Source: JBBQNR01 sp038330145 (GTDB taxonomy: Bacteria > Actinomycetota > Thermoleophilia > Solirubrobacterales > JBBDJG01). From it: a DNA stretch of 13,898 bases. Each line of letters starts with the position of its first letter. The first letter of the stretch is position 1. Position numbers and translations under genes: made by a program. The notes below the pieces were generated by a model that saw only the letters and a program-made list of their open reading frames with translations, searched no databases and was not told where the DNA came from. Below are positions 7,227 through 13,758 of the stretch, piece by piece. Where the stretch lies: positions 1 through 13,898 of the forward strand of contig JBBQNR010000074.1 in the NCBI GenBank assembly GCA_038330145.1, given 5' to 3'.

Positions 7227-8941
7227 TGGACATCACGCTGAACAAGCCGAAGACGTTCCCGATCCTGCTGGTCGAGGACAACCCCGGCGACGCCCGGCTG
7301 GTTCGGGAGATGCTGACCGAGGTCTCCAGCACCGAGTTCGACGTTCAGCACGTCGAGCGCCTGTCCGAGGCGCGCGAGCGCCTGATGCGCAACGGCAGTG
7401 GCTGCGTGCTGCTCGACCTGTCGCTGCCGGACGCGAACCGGCTCGAGGCGCTGATGCAGCTGAGAGCCGCGGCGCCCGACGTCCCGATCGTGATCCTGAG
7501 CGGGCTCCAGGACGAGCTGCTCGCCGTCAAGGCGGTTCAGGAGGGCGCGCAGGACTACCTCATCAAGGGACGCGTCGACGGTGACTCCCTCGGCCGCTCG
7601 ATCAGCTATGCGATCGAGCGCAAGCAGTCCGAGCTGGAGCTTGCGCGCCGCGCGATGCACGACGCTCTGACAGGACTCCCCAACAGAGCGCTGTTCCTGG
7701 ACCGCCTGATCCACGCGGTGGCCTGGTCGCGGCGACACCACTCCACCTTCTCGCTCATGTTCGTGGACCTCGACCGCTTCAAGCTGATCAACGACTCGCT
7801 GGGACACCGGACGGGAGACCAGGTGCTGGGAGAGGTTGCGCGCCGCATCGGCTCCACGCTTCGCAACACCGACACCGCCGCACGCTTCGGAGGAGACGAG
7901 TTCATCGTCCTGTGCGAGGACATCACCGACGAGCAGCAGGCGGTCAGGGTGGCCGAGCGGATGATCAAGGCGATCGAGGCACCGCTCGAGCTGGAGAACG
8001 ACACCATGTACATCACCGCCAGCATCGGCATCGTCGTCGCCACCGGCACCGACGTCGACGACCCGGAGGCCCTGATCCCCGAGGCCGACGCCGCCATGTA
8101 CCGCGCCAAGAAGCGCGGCGTGCGCTGCGAGCTGTTCGACAACGACCTTCGCAGCCGCGTGGCGGAGCGCAAGGGCATCGAGGACGCGCTCAGGGAGGCC
8201 GTCGGGCGTGACGAGTTCCGGGTCCTCTACCAACCGCAGGTGGATCTACGCACAGGCGAGATCCACGGCCTCGAGGCACTGCTGCGCTGGGACCATCCCG
8301 AGCGCGGGCTGCTGGCGCCGGCCGACTTCATCTGGCTGGCCGAGGAAACCGGCCTGATCGTGCCGATCGGCTCCTGGGTCCTGGAACAGGCACTGTTGCA
8401 GGGCAAGCGCTGGATCAGCGCTGGGCACGCCGGCCCGCTCAGGATCAGCGTCAACCTCTCCGCGCGGCAACACGCCGACCCCAACCTGCTGAAGACCGTG
8501 AAGGAAGCACTCGAGCGCACCGGCGTCGACCCGAGCCACCTCTGTCTCGAGATCACCGAGACGGTGATGATGCAGGACGTCGACTACACCTTCGAGACCC
8601 TGAACGCCCTCAAGGAGCTGGGGGTAGCTGTCAGCGTCGACGACTTCGGCACTGGCTACTCCTCGCTCAGCTCCCTGAAGCGCTTCCCGGTCGACGCGCT
8701 CAAGATCGACCGCTCGTTCGTGGCCGGACTCGGCAGCGGCCAGGGGAACGAGGACGCCGCCATCGTGGCGGCGGTCATCAGTCTCGCTCACACCCTGGGC
8801 CTCACCGCCATCGCCGAAGGAGTCGAGACGTCCGACCAGCTCGAGCAGCTGCGAGCGCTGGACTGCGACATCGCGCAGGGCTATTACTTTGCCCGCCCCC
8901 GCCCCGCCGCCGTCATCGACGAGCTTCTCGGCGCCCAGTAG
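7226..8941 (+). CDS. Response regulator with GGDEF and EAL domains (cyclic di-GMP turnover)
   Basis: A 571-residue cytoplasmic protein from the ATG at 7226; an adjacent GTG at 7223 would add one residue. Domains: receiver (about 9-130, phospho-acceptor D64 in VLLDLSLPD), a linker helix ending in ERKQSELELARRAMHD, GGDEF (about 145-305) and EAL (about 320-565). The GGDEF signature is intact (222-226), and an inhibitory I-site RNTD (213-216) lies exactly five residues before it, suggesting product inhibition. The EAL side keeps EALLR (350-354), the Asn of SVNLSARQ, EITET, DDFGTGYSS (472-480), LKIDRSF, AEGVET and QGYYF, so the phosphodiesterase catalytic and metal-binding residues look complete. 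The protein could therefore make or degrade c-di-GMP, with phosphorylation deciding the balance. It is the last gene of the kinase cluster and ends 54 bases before a strong terminator. Confidence 0.95.
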   Translation: MDITLNKPKTFPILLVEDNPGDARLVREMLTEVSSTEFDVQHVERLSEARERLMRNGSGCVLLDLSLPDANRLEALMQLRAAAPDVPIVILSGLQDELLAVKAVQEGAQDYLIKGRVDGDSLGRSISYAIERKQSELELARRAMHDALTGLPNRALFLDRLIHAVAWSRRHHSTFSLMFVDLDRFKLINDSLGHRTGDQVLGEVARRIGSTLRNTDTAARFGGDEFIVLCEDITDEQQAVRVAERMIKAIEAPLELENDTMYITASIGIVVATGTDVDDPEALIPEADAAMYRAKKRGVRCELFDNDLRSRVAERKGIEDALREAVGRDEFRVLYQPQVDLRTGEIHGLEALLRWDHPERGLLAPADFIWLAEETGLIVPIGSWVLEQALLQGKRWISAGHAGPLRISVNLSARQHADPNLLKTVKEALERTGVDPSHLCLEITETVMMQDVDYTFETLNALKELGVAVSVDDFGTGYSSLSSLKRFPVDALKIDRSFVAGLGSGQGNEDAAIVAAVISLAHTLGLTAIAEGVETSDQLEQLRALDCDIAQGYYFARPRPAAVIDELLGAQ

Positions 8942-8995
8942 CGCGCTGCGAGCCTAGGCCCGCCTCATGGTGGAGTCGGTGGCGCGTGAGAACAG

Positions 8996-9021
8996 AAAAA
9001 CCCCGCGTTAGCGGGGCTTTT
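8996..9021. terminator. Bidirectional rho-independent terminator
   Basis: CCCCGC (9001-9006), loop GTTA, GCGGGG (9011-9016) form a perfect GC stem. It is flanked by five A (8996-9000) on one side and CTTTT (9017-9021) on the other, so either strand yields a hairpin followed by U residues. It lies between two convergent operons: the c-di-GMP gene ending at 8941 and the response regulator ending at 9161. Confidence 0.88.
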
Positions 9022-9041
9022 CCGAGTGAGGACGGAAGCGA

Positions 9042-9068
9042 AGGCCGGGGAACTCCGTTCCCGGGCCT
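9042..9068. repeat. Second long hairpin in the convergent spacer
   Basis: AGGCCGGGGAAC (9042-9053) and GTTCCCGGGCCT (9057-9068) pair over 12 positions with a single mismatch around a TCC loop. No T-run follows on either strand, so it is not a standard intrinsic terminator. It could protect mRNA 3' ends, assist termination of the minus-strand transcript arriving from 9161, or be a cruciform. Apart from this and the terminator, nothing else was seen in 8942-9160. Confidence 0.6.
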
Positions 9069-9160
9069 GAATCCGTTAGCGGCAATATCGCGAACGGGGG
9101 ATCAAGCGCGAGTAAAGATCGGCCCCGGAGGCGTCAAGATTGCGTACAGAAAACTCCTGC

Positions 9161-9844
9161 TCAGGCAGCGAAACGGTAGCCGACACCGGGGTCCGTGCGG
9201 ATGTAGCGGGGGTGACGCCCGTCCGGCTCGATCTTGCGCCGCAGGTTCGCGATGTGGGTGCGCAGCGTCTGGGTGTCGCTCTCGTAGGCCGGTCCCCAGA
9301 CCTCGACCAGCAGCGCCCTGTGCGTCATCAGCCGCCCCCTGTTCTGGAGCAGCACACGAAGCAGGTCGTACTCGATCGGAGTCAGGTGGACCTCGTTGCC
9401 GCCCTGGCGCACGGTGCGGCCGGCAAAGTCGACTTCGAGGCCGTCAACGCTGATGAGCGGCTCCTGCGGCTCGGGCTCGACCCGGCGCAGGCTGGCCTCG
9501 AGGCGCGCGACCAGCTCCCGCGAGGCAAACGGCTTCGTCACGTAGTCGTCCGCTCCCGCCTCCAGCGCGCGCACCTTCTCCTCCTCGTCGCCGATCGCGG
9601 ACAGAACGAGCACGGGGATCTGGCTCCATTCCCGCAGCCGGCGCGTCACCTCGACGCCGTCCTGATCCGGCAGCACGAGGTCGATGATCGCCGCCTCGGG
9701 GGGGCGAACGGCCGCCTGGTCGAGCGCCTCGGCGGCGGTGGCGGTGGGGATCACCTCGAACCCGGCCTCCTGTAGCACGACCTTGAGCGCTCTCACCACC
9801 TGGGGCTCGTCGTCGCAGACCAGAATTCGTCGGGCGTTGCTCAT
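9161..9844 (-). CDS. OmpR-family response regulator, KdpE-like
   Basis: A 227-residue regulator with a receiver domain (about 5-118) and a winged-helix DNA-binding domain (about 130-227). Receiver marks: the acidic pair in LVCDDEP, phospho-acceptor D55 in AAIIDLVLPDQDG, VLVLSAIGDEEEKVRALEAGADDYVTKPF with the conserved Ser and Lys. The output domain ends LRTHIANLRRKIEPDG...YIRTDPGVGYRF, and it closely follows the KdpE pattern (VHLTPIEYDLLRVLLQNRGRLMTHRALLVEVWG). Its ATG overlaps the stop of the upstream kinase gene by four bases (ATGA), showing an operon. KdpE normally controls the KdpFABC potassium pump, but no kdp transport gene is in the window, so the regulon may be different. No gene symbol is given for that reason. 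Confidence 0.93.
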   Translation of the reverse strand: MSNARRILVCDDEPQVVRALKVVLQEAGFEVIPTATAAEALDQAAVRPPEAAIIDLVLPDQDGVEVTRRLREWSQIPVLVLSAIGDEEEKVRALEAGADDYVTKPFASRELVARLEASLRRVEPEPQEPLISVDGLEVDFAGRTVRQGGNEVHLTPIEYDLLRVLLQNRGRLMTHRALLVEVWGPAYESDTQTLRTHIANLRRKIEPDGRHPRYIRTDPGVGYRFAA

Positions 9845-11502
9845 CGGACCTCCGTACTGTCAGCGGCCGTCCCGGGCCGCTGGATAGGTAGCTGTACCGA
9901 AAACGTGGTTCCCCTACCGGAGGCGCTGTCGGCCCAGACGCTGCCACCGTTTGCTTCGATGAACCCCTTCACGATCGCGAGCCCGAGGCCGGACCCGTGG
10001 TGGGTGCCGGAATCGTCGGCGCGCCGGTAGAAGGGCTCGAAGATGCGATCGAGGTCCTCGGCCGGAATGCCGGGGCCCCTGTCCGCGACGGTCACGACCA
10101 AGCATCCGTCGAGGACCGTGGCGCCGACCGTGACAGGTTCGCCTCTCGAGAACCGCACGGCATTCTCGAATAGGTTCGCGAATGCCCGCTCGAGCTGGAT
10201 GGCATCGGCGAGCACGCCGGGCAGCTGGTCGTCGACGTCGAGCTCGAACTGGTCCTCCCCGGTGGTCTGCTCCAGCGCGACCTGGATGATCTCCTCGATC
10301 GAGCAGGCAACCTGCCGTGGCGGCGCCGCCCCACCCTGAAGCCGGGAGAGGTCGAGCAGCTTGTCGACGAGCCGGCTCAGGCGCGCCGCCTCGTTGACGA
10401 TCACCGACGCGACCTCGCGCCGGCTGTCCGCGCTGAGGTTGGGGGAGGCGCTCGACTCGCCGGCCGCGACGATCGCCGTCAGCGGCGAGCGCAGGTCGTG
10501 CGAGACGGAGCGCAGTAGCGCCGTCTTGAGCTGATCGCTCTGGCGCATCGCTTGCTCGGCCTTGCGGCGCTCGGTGATGTCGCGCAGCACGCCGGTGAAG
10601 AAGGTCTCGCCGCCGGCGCTCCAGCTGGCGAGCGCGATCTCGACTGGAAACTCGTGCCCATCCTTGTGCCGGCCCACCAGCTCGACCCGCTTTCCGATGA
10701 TGTGCTGCTCGCCGGTCTCGAGGAAGCGCGTGAAGCCGCGGTCGTGAGCAGGCTGGAAACGCTCGGGCATCAGCGTCTTGATTGGCTTTCCCATCAGCTC
10801 TATATAGGAGAAGCCGAATATCTCCTCGGCGGCGCGGTTGACGTAGGTGATCGTTCCCTTCGCGTCGGCCGAGACAATCGCGTCGACGGCCGTGTCCGCG
10901 ATCGAGCGCAGCTGCTCCTCGCTGCGGCGGTGGGCCTCTTCCGCCTGCTTGCGGCGAACGAGCGACCCCAGGTGGGCGGAGACGCCGGACACGAGATGAA
11001 TCAGATGCTCGTCCTCCTCCCGGGGCTCGGTGACGAAGAAGACGAGCACGGCGGCGACCACGTGGCCGCTCATCACCGGAACCGCCATTCCCGCCGCAAG
11101 GCCGAGCTTGCGGGCCAGTGGAGCCCGCAGGAAGTGCGGGTCCGATGCGACGTCCCTCATCCAGACAGGCTTCTTGGTCGACCACGCATGACCCGGCAGG
11201 CCGGTTCCCAGCGGCACCGTGGTCCCGGTGAGCCCGGCAGCGAAGCGGTCAAGGGCCTCCGGGCCCTCGTTCCAGACCGAGGCCAGTAGCAGCTGGTCCT
11301 GCTCGATCACCCAGGCCTCGCCCAGCACCCAGCCGGTGGTGTGGCAGATCTGGCGCAGGGTGACGGCCATGGCGTGATCCACGGTTTCGGCCGTGCCGAT
11401 CGCCAGGGCCAACTCACGCGCAAGTGCCAGCTCACGGTTGAGCTGCTCTCGCTCAGCGATATCGCGCTCGGTGAATTCCACCGGCCTTTCCCCGACCCTC
11501 AC
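9841..11502 (-). CDS. GAF-PAS sensor histidine kinase, KdpD-like kinase core, FixL-like PAS
   Basis: A 553-residue soluble kinase. Residues about 30-185 form a GAF domain (VPLGTGLPGHAW, GLAAGMAVPV), 195-315 a PAS domain, 323-390 the dimerisation domain with H335 in SVSHDLRSPLTAI, and 430-540 the ATPase domain with N447, G1 DRGPGIP (474-480) and G2 GSGLGLA (503-509). The kinase half resembles KdpD, but the KdpD N-terminal sensor, universal-stress domain and four membrane helices are missing. The PAS follows FixL closely (LMPERFQPAHDRGF, HIIGKRVEL, FFTGVLRDITERRKAE); its H253 aligns with the FixL haem ligand, whereas the distal Arg position is Val. The first start is a GTG without Shine-Dalgarno; a second in-frame GTG (11479-11481) seven codons later is preceded by GGGGAAAGG and may be the true start. 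A cytoplasmic redox or gas sensor is a plausible guess. Confidence 0.92.
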   Translation of the reverse strand: MRVGERPVEFTERDIAEREQLNRELALARELALAIGTAETVDHAMAVTLRQICHTTGWVLGEAWVIEQDQLLLASVWNEGPEALDRFAAGLTGTTVPLGTGLPGHAWSTKKPVWMRDVASDPHFLRAPLARKLGLAAGMAVPVMSGHVVAAVLVFFVTEPREEDEHLIHLVSGVSAHLGSLVRRKQAEEAHRRSEEQLRSIADTAVDAIVSADAKGTITYVNRAAEEIFGFSYIELMGKPIKTLMPERFQPAHDRGFTRFLETGEQHIIGKRVELVGRHKDGHEFPVEIALASWSAGGETFFTGVLRDITERRKAEQAMRQSDQLKTALLRSVSHDLRSPLTAIVAAGESSASPNLSADSRREVASVIVNEAARLSRLVDKLLDLSRLQGGAAPPRQVACSIEEIIQVALEQTTGEDQFELDVDDQLPGVLADAIQLERAFANLFENAVRFSRGEPVTVGATVLDGCLVVTVADRGPGIPAEDLDRIFEPFYRRADDSGTHHGSGLGLAIVKGFIEANGGSVWADSASGRGTTFSVQLPIQRPGTAADSTEVR

Positions 11503-11510
11503 TAGGACTA

Positions 11511-11516
11511 AGTGTA
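11511..11516 (-). promoter_or_regulatory. Candidate -10 of the kinase/regulator operon
   Basis: On the minus strand TACACT fits TANNNT and lies eight bases before the GTG at 11502, so transcription could begin at or next to the start codon, giving a leaderless mRNA. No Shine-Dalgarno precedes that GTG, which agrees with leaderless initiation. No -35 is convincing. Confidence 0.35.
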
Positions 11517-11517
11517 C

Positions 11518-11538
11518 GGCGAGCGTGCCAGGCTCGCC
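11518..11538. promoter_or_regulatory. Perfect inverted repeat GGCGAGC-N7-GCTCGCC upstream of the two-component operon
   Basis: GGCGAGC at 11518-11524 and GCTCGCC at 11532-11538 are exact reverse complements with a 7-base spacer. The element lies right upstream of the proposed -10 (11511-11516) of the minus-strand kinase/regulator operon, the place expected for an operator or autoregulatory site. It has no T-run and so is not an obvious terminator. Confidence 0.4.
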
Positions 11539-11599
11539 ACAGTGCGGTGATCGTCGGCGTCGTTGACGTCCAGGTGCCAGCGGCCTAACGGAGCCAGTT

Positions 11600-11689
11600 A
11601 TGTACTACGACCGTTTCCTGGCCATCGTTCAGCGATCGGCCGAGATCAACCGCCTGGAGGCCGAGCGGGCGAGCCTGGCGCCGTGCTGA
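11600..11689 (+). pseudogene. Remnant of a DUF2267-type gene, 29 codons
   Basis: ATG at 11600 opens a frame reading MYYDRFLAIVQRSAEINRLEAERASLAPC and a TGA at 11687. The start strongly resembles the first helix of DUF2267 proteins as I recall them (M-x-YDxFLxxVxxxAxIxxxEAERA), which normally continue for more than 100 residues. GGAG at 11590-11593, seven bases before the ATG, could be a ribosome binding site. The rest of the domain is missing and the neighbouring methyltransferase gene ends seven bases further on, so this looks like a gene truncated by deletion. It could still be translated as a short peptide. Confidence 0.5.
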
Positions 11690-11695
11690 GCGCGA

Positions 11696-12799
11696 TCAGG
11701 TTCGCTTCAGGAGAACGGCGTTCTGCTGGGAATCCCTTGCTCCGTCGACCCAGAAATCGACCAGCTCGAAGCCGGACTCCTTCGCGAGGACCTCGCGGAT
11801 ATAGCGCTCCGGCGCGAAGGCGGCCATCTGGTTCGTGCCGGCTCGGTCGGGGTTCATGACGACGAGCTCGCCCCTCTCGTAGCGCTCACGGTCTGCCTCG
11901 GGGACGCCGGGATGTACGCCCGCGACCGTGAAGTACACATAACCGCCTGGGCGGGTCACCCGCGCGAGCTCTCGCGCCCATGGAATCTGCAGCGCCTCGA
12001 CGAAGTGGTTGAACACCGAGATCGCATAGACGAAATCGAACTCTCGGTCCTCGTAGTCCATCGGGGGGGCAATCGGGTTGACCTTGAAAGTGGCGATCGG
12101 CAGGTTCTCCTGCGCCCATTCGATGAGATAAGGGTTGTAGTCGCATCCTTGCAGGCGCGTCCCGCTGAGCGAGCCCCAATGGCGGATGACGCGGCCGCAG
12201 CCACCTCCGAAGTCGAGAATCGACTTGAAGTCGGCGATGTCGACGCCGTTCTTCTCGAGCGTCTCCCTGATGCAGGTCGCGCTGAATTCCCCGAGCTGGT
12301 GGAAGCGTTCGTAGATCTGCACGTTGTGGAACAGCCCGGCGGTGAGGTGAATCATCTCCGGCGGGGGAACGGGCAGCCCGTCCACGCCGATGCCATCTGC
12401 GGGCACGTCGTCCGGCTCACGCAGCGCGAAGACGAGGCATGTGTCGGACTCGTGGCGCACCACGCGATGGGTTGCCTGCGCGTGGTTCTTGAACGTCTCG
12501 TGCTGGTCGAACCAGGCGAGGCTGGTCTGCGGGATCAGGAAAAAGTGGAACTCTTCGGAGCGGACCGCCTCGAGCTCTGCGATCAGCTGGTCGTCGTCCA
12601 ACTGCTCGGGCTCCGCGTTGCGCGGAAAGTGGATCGTGGTCGGAACTTTGAGATCGAGCAGCCGATCGTCTCCCAGGGCGGCGACTGCCACCACCGCGTC
12701 CAGCGGGAGCGCCAACCGAGCGACCCGACGAACGCGGCTCAGGAAGTCGTTGCTTCCCTCGATCGAGCGAACGACTTCAGCGACAGCGTCCTGGCTCAA
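11696..12799 (-). CDS. Class I SAM methyltransferase with N-terminal accessory module
   Basis: A 367-residue cytoplasmic protein. Residues about 30-127 form the accessory module (LPLDAVVAVAALGDDRLLDL ... HFPR ... LIAELEAVRSEEFHFFLIPQTSLAWFDQH ... DTCLVFAL) also seen in the 502-2106 protein and the right-edge protein. Residues about 165-295 are a Methyltransf_11/25-like domain: motif I ILDFGGGCGR (194-203), acidic D220 in GCDYNPYLIEWA, DFVYAISVFNHF (255-266) and LARVTRPGGYVYFTV (278-292). The C-terminal part (ERYIREVLAKESGFELVDFW) completes the fold. The start is a TTG preceded by AAAGGTGG seven bases upstream, which favours it. The substrate is unknown; the sister architecture at 502 suggests glycan or secondary-metabolite methylation, which is inference. 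It is divergent from the gene at 12935 across 135 bases. Confidence 0.88.
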   Translation of the reverse strand: MSQDAVAEVVRSIEGSNDFLSRVRRVARLALPLDAVVAVAALGDDRLLDLKVPTTIHFPRNAEPEQLDDDQLIAELEAVRSEEFHFFLIPQTSLAWFDQHETFKNHAQATHRVVRHESDTCLVFALREPDDVPADGIGVDGLPVPPPEMIHLTAGLFHNVQIYERFHQLGEFSATCIRETLEKNGVDIADFKSILDFGGGCGRVIRHWGSLSGTRLQGCDYNPYLIEWAQENLPIATFKVNPIAPPMDYEDREFDFVYAISVFNHFVEALQIPWARELARVTRPGGYVYFTVAGVHPGVPEADRERYERGELVVMNPDRAGTNQMAAFAPERYIREVLAKESGFELVDFWVDGARDSQQNAVLLKRT

Positions 12800-12832
12800 C
12801 TCCTCGCCACCTTTCTAACCAACACCATTCCC

Positions 12833-12863
12833 TTGCTCCAACACCGAAACCCGCCCTATCATA
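12833..12863. promoter_or_regulatory. Candidate divergent promoter region with a symmetrical -10
   Basis: On the plus strand TTGCTC (12833-12838) and TATCAT (12857-12862) are 18 bases apart. On the minus strand nearly the same bases read TATGAT (12858-12863), which would serve the methyltransferase gene starting at 12799 with a leader of about 50 bases. This is the most AT-rich point of the 12800-12934 spacer. No experimental support. Confidence 0.3.
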
Positions 12864-12921
12864 ATGGCAGCGATGTTCGCCCGCCCATCGAGCACCGGTG
12901 CCGGGCACAAACGGCTGGCGC

Positions 12922-12927
12922 TACCAT
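12922..12927 (+). promoter_or_regulatory. Candidate -10 for leaderless transcription of the membrane protein gene
   Basis: TACCAT fits TANNNT and ends seven bases before the ATG at 12935, so the transcript could begin on the start codon. The absence of a Shine-Dalgarno before that ATG agrees with this. It competes with the promoter candidate near 12857. Confidence 0.3.
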
Positions 12928-12934
12928 CGGCTCG

Positions 12935-13726
12935 ATGAGAAGCTTGAAACGTCCCGACAGGACCGCGGTCGCGCTGGCGGTAGCCGGCGTCCTCAGCGCA
13001 TTCTCGCTTGCAGGAATCTTCATCGTCTATCTAGTCAACACGGTCGGAGGCGACGACAACCCGCCGGCGACCGTGAGTGACGCAGCCGCTGGACCAACCG
13101 GAGCGCCCAGCGCCGGTGTCACACCGAGCGGCCAGTCGTCGCAGTCAAGCGACGCCGGGGCGCAGTCGAAGGGAGCCACGCCCGCAACGACCAATAACTC
13201 GCCTGCCCCGACGAATGACTCGCCTGCCCCGGTGGGGGCGAAGAAGGAAGACTCCGGCGACCGCATTCCGGACAATCAGCAGTACGTGCGCTACACGAAT
13301 AGGTCGGCGCGCTACTCGATCCTGTATCCGAAGGGTTGGAAGCCCTCCGGACCGACCAAGGGCATCACGATCCAGGGCGGCGCCAGCTTCATTCATCTAC
13401 AAATCGCCACGGGTCCGCCGCCGACCGTGGGGGGCGTCCGCAAGGAGATCCGCGGTAACCCCAATGCCACGCTGCTCGGAGGGCGGGGGAATCCAGGACG
13501 GGTCTCGCTACCGGTAGGGCCGGCGATCCGCGTTCGATTCACCAGTCCTGGCGGACAGGACGCCAGCGGCAAGACCGTGGAGCTTCGGATCGACGCCTAC
13601 CGCTTCAGCGACGGCAAGGGGCCGAAGGCGAGATTCGCCGGCATCAACCTCGCCACTCCGAGCCCGGCCTATCGCGACAACGCGAACGACTTAGTCAAAA
13701 TCATCAACAGCTTCCGCTGGCTCTAG
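12935..13726 (+). CDS. Membrane-anchored protein with extracytoplasmic PsbP-like domain
   Basis: A 263-residue protein starting at an ATG whose product has the expected topology: a short basic N-terminus (RSLKRPDR), one membrane segment at about 10-34 (TAVALAVAGVLSAFSLAGIF), a low-complexity Ser/Pro/Thr/Gly/Ala linker (38-105) containing the doubled NxSPAPT motif, and a folded domain from about 117 to the end. That domain opens with YTNRSARYSILYPKGWK, like PsbP/Mog1-fold proteins (YSFxYPxGW), and ends with a helix DLVKIINSFRWL. No lipobox is present, so it is a signal-anchor protein facing outside. A longer frame reaches back to 11912 but that part lies opposite the methyltransferase gene and is a shadow. 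Function unknown; PsbP-like folds in non-phototrophs are general ligand or cell-surface modules. It is convergent with the gene at the right edge. Confidence 0.82.
   Translation: MRSLKRPDRTAVALAVAGVLSAFSLAGIFIVYLVNTVGGDDNPPATVSDAAAGPTGAPSAGVTPSGQSSQSSDAGAQSKGATPATTNNSPAPTNDSPAPVGAKKEDSGDRIPDNQQYVRYTNRSARYSILYPKGWKPSGPTKGITIQGGASFIHLQIATGPPPTVGGVRKEIRGNPNATLLGGRGNPGRVSLPVGPAIRVRFTSPGGQDASGKTVELRIDAYRFSDGKGPKARFAGINLATPSPAYRDNANDLVKIINSFRWL
13193..13234 (+). repeat. 21-bp tandem duplication in the linker of the membrane protein
   Basis: Units at 13193-13213 and 13214-13234 differ at three positions and encode NNSPAPT and NDSPAPV. The copy number can vary without a frameshift, which would change only the length of the extracellular linker. 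Confidence 0.85.
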
Positions 13727-13731
13727 TTGAT

Positions 13732-13744
13732 GAGCCGGCGGCTC
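13732..13744. other. Short GC hairpin between convergent genes
   Basis: GAGCC (13732-13736), loop GGC, GGCTC (13740-13744) lie six bases after the stop of the membrane protein gene. There is no T-run, so terminator activity is uncertain. It is the only structure seen in this 32-base convergent spacer. Confidence 0.25.
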
Positions 13745-13758
13745 TCATTGGGCCTCAG

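Noticed and set aside
7109..8233. Minus-strand frame of 374 codons opposite the c-di-GMP gene
   Set aside because: Same codon-bias artefact; it crosses two well-supported coupled genes.
11912..12934. N-terminal extension of the membrane protein frame back to 11912
   Set aside because: It covers the antisense of the methyltransferase gene; the ATG at 12935 directly precedes a basic tail and membrane segment, which would be internal in the longer version.
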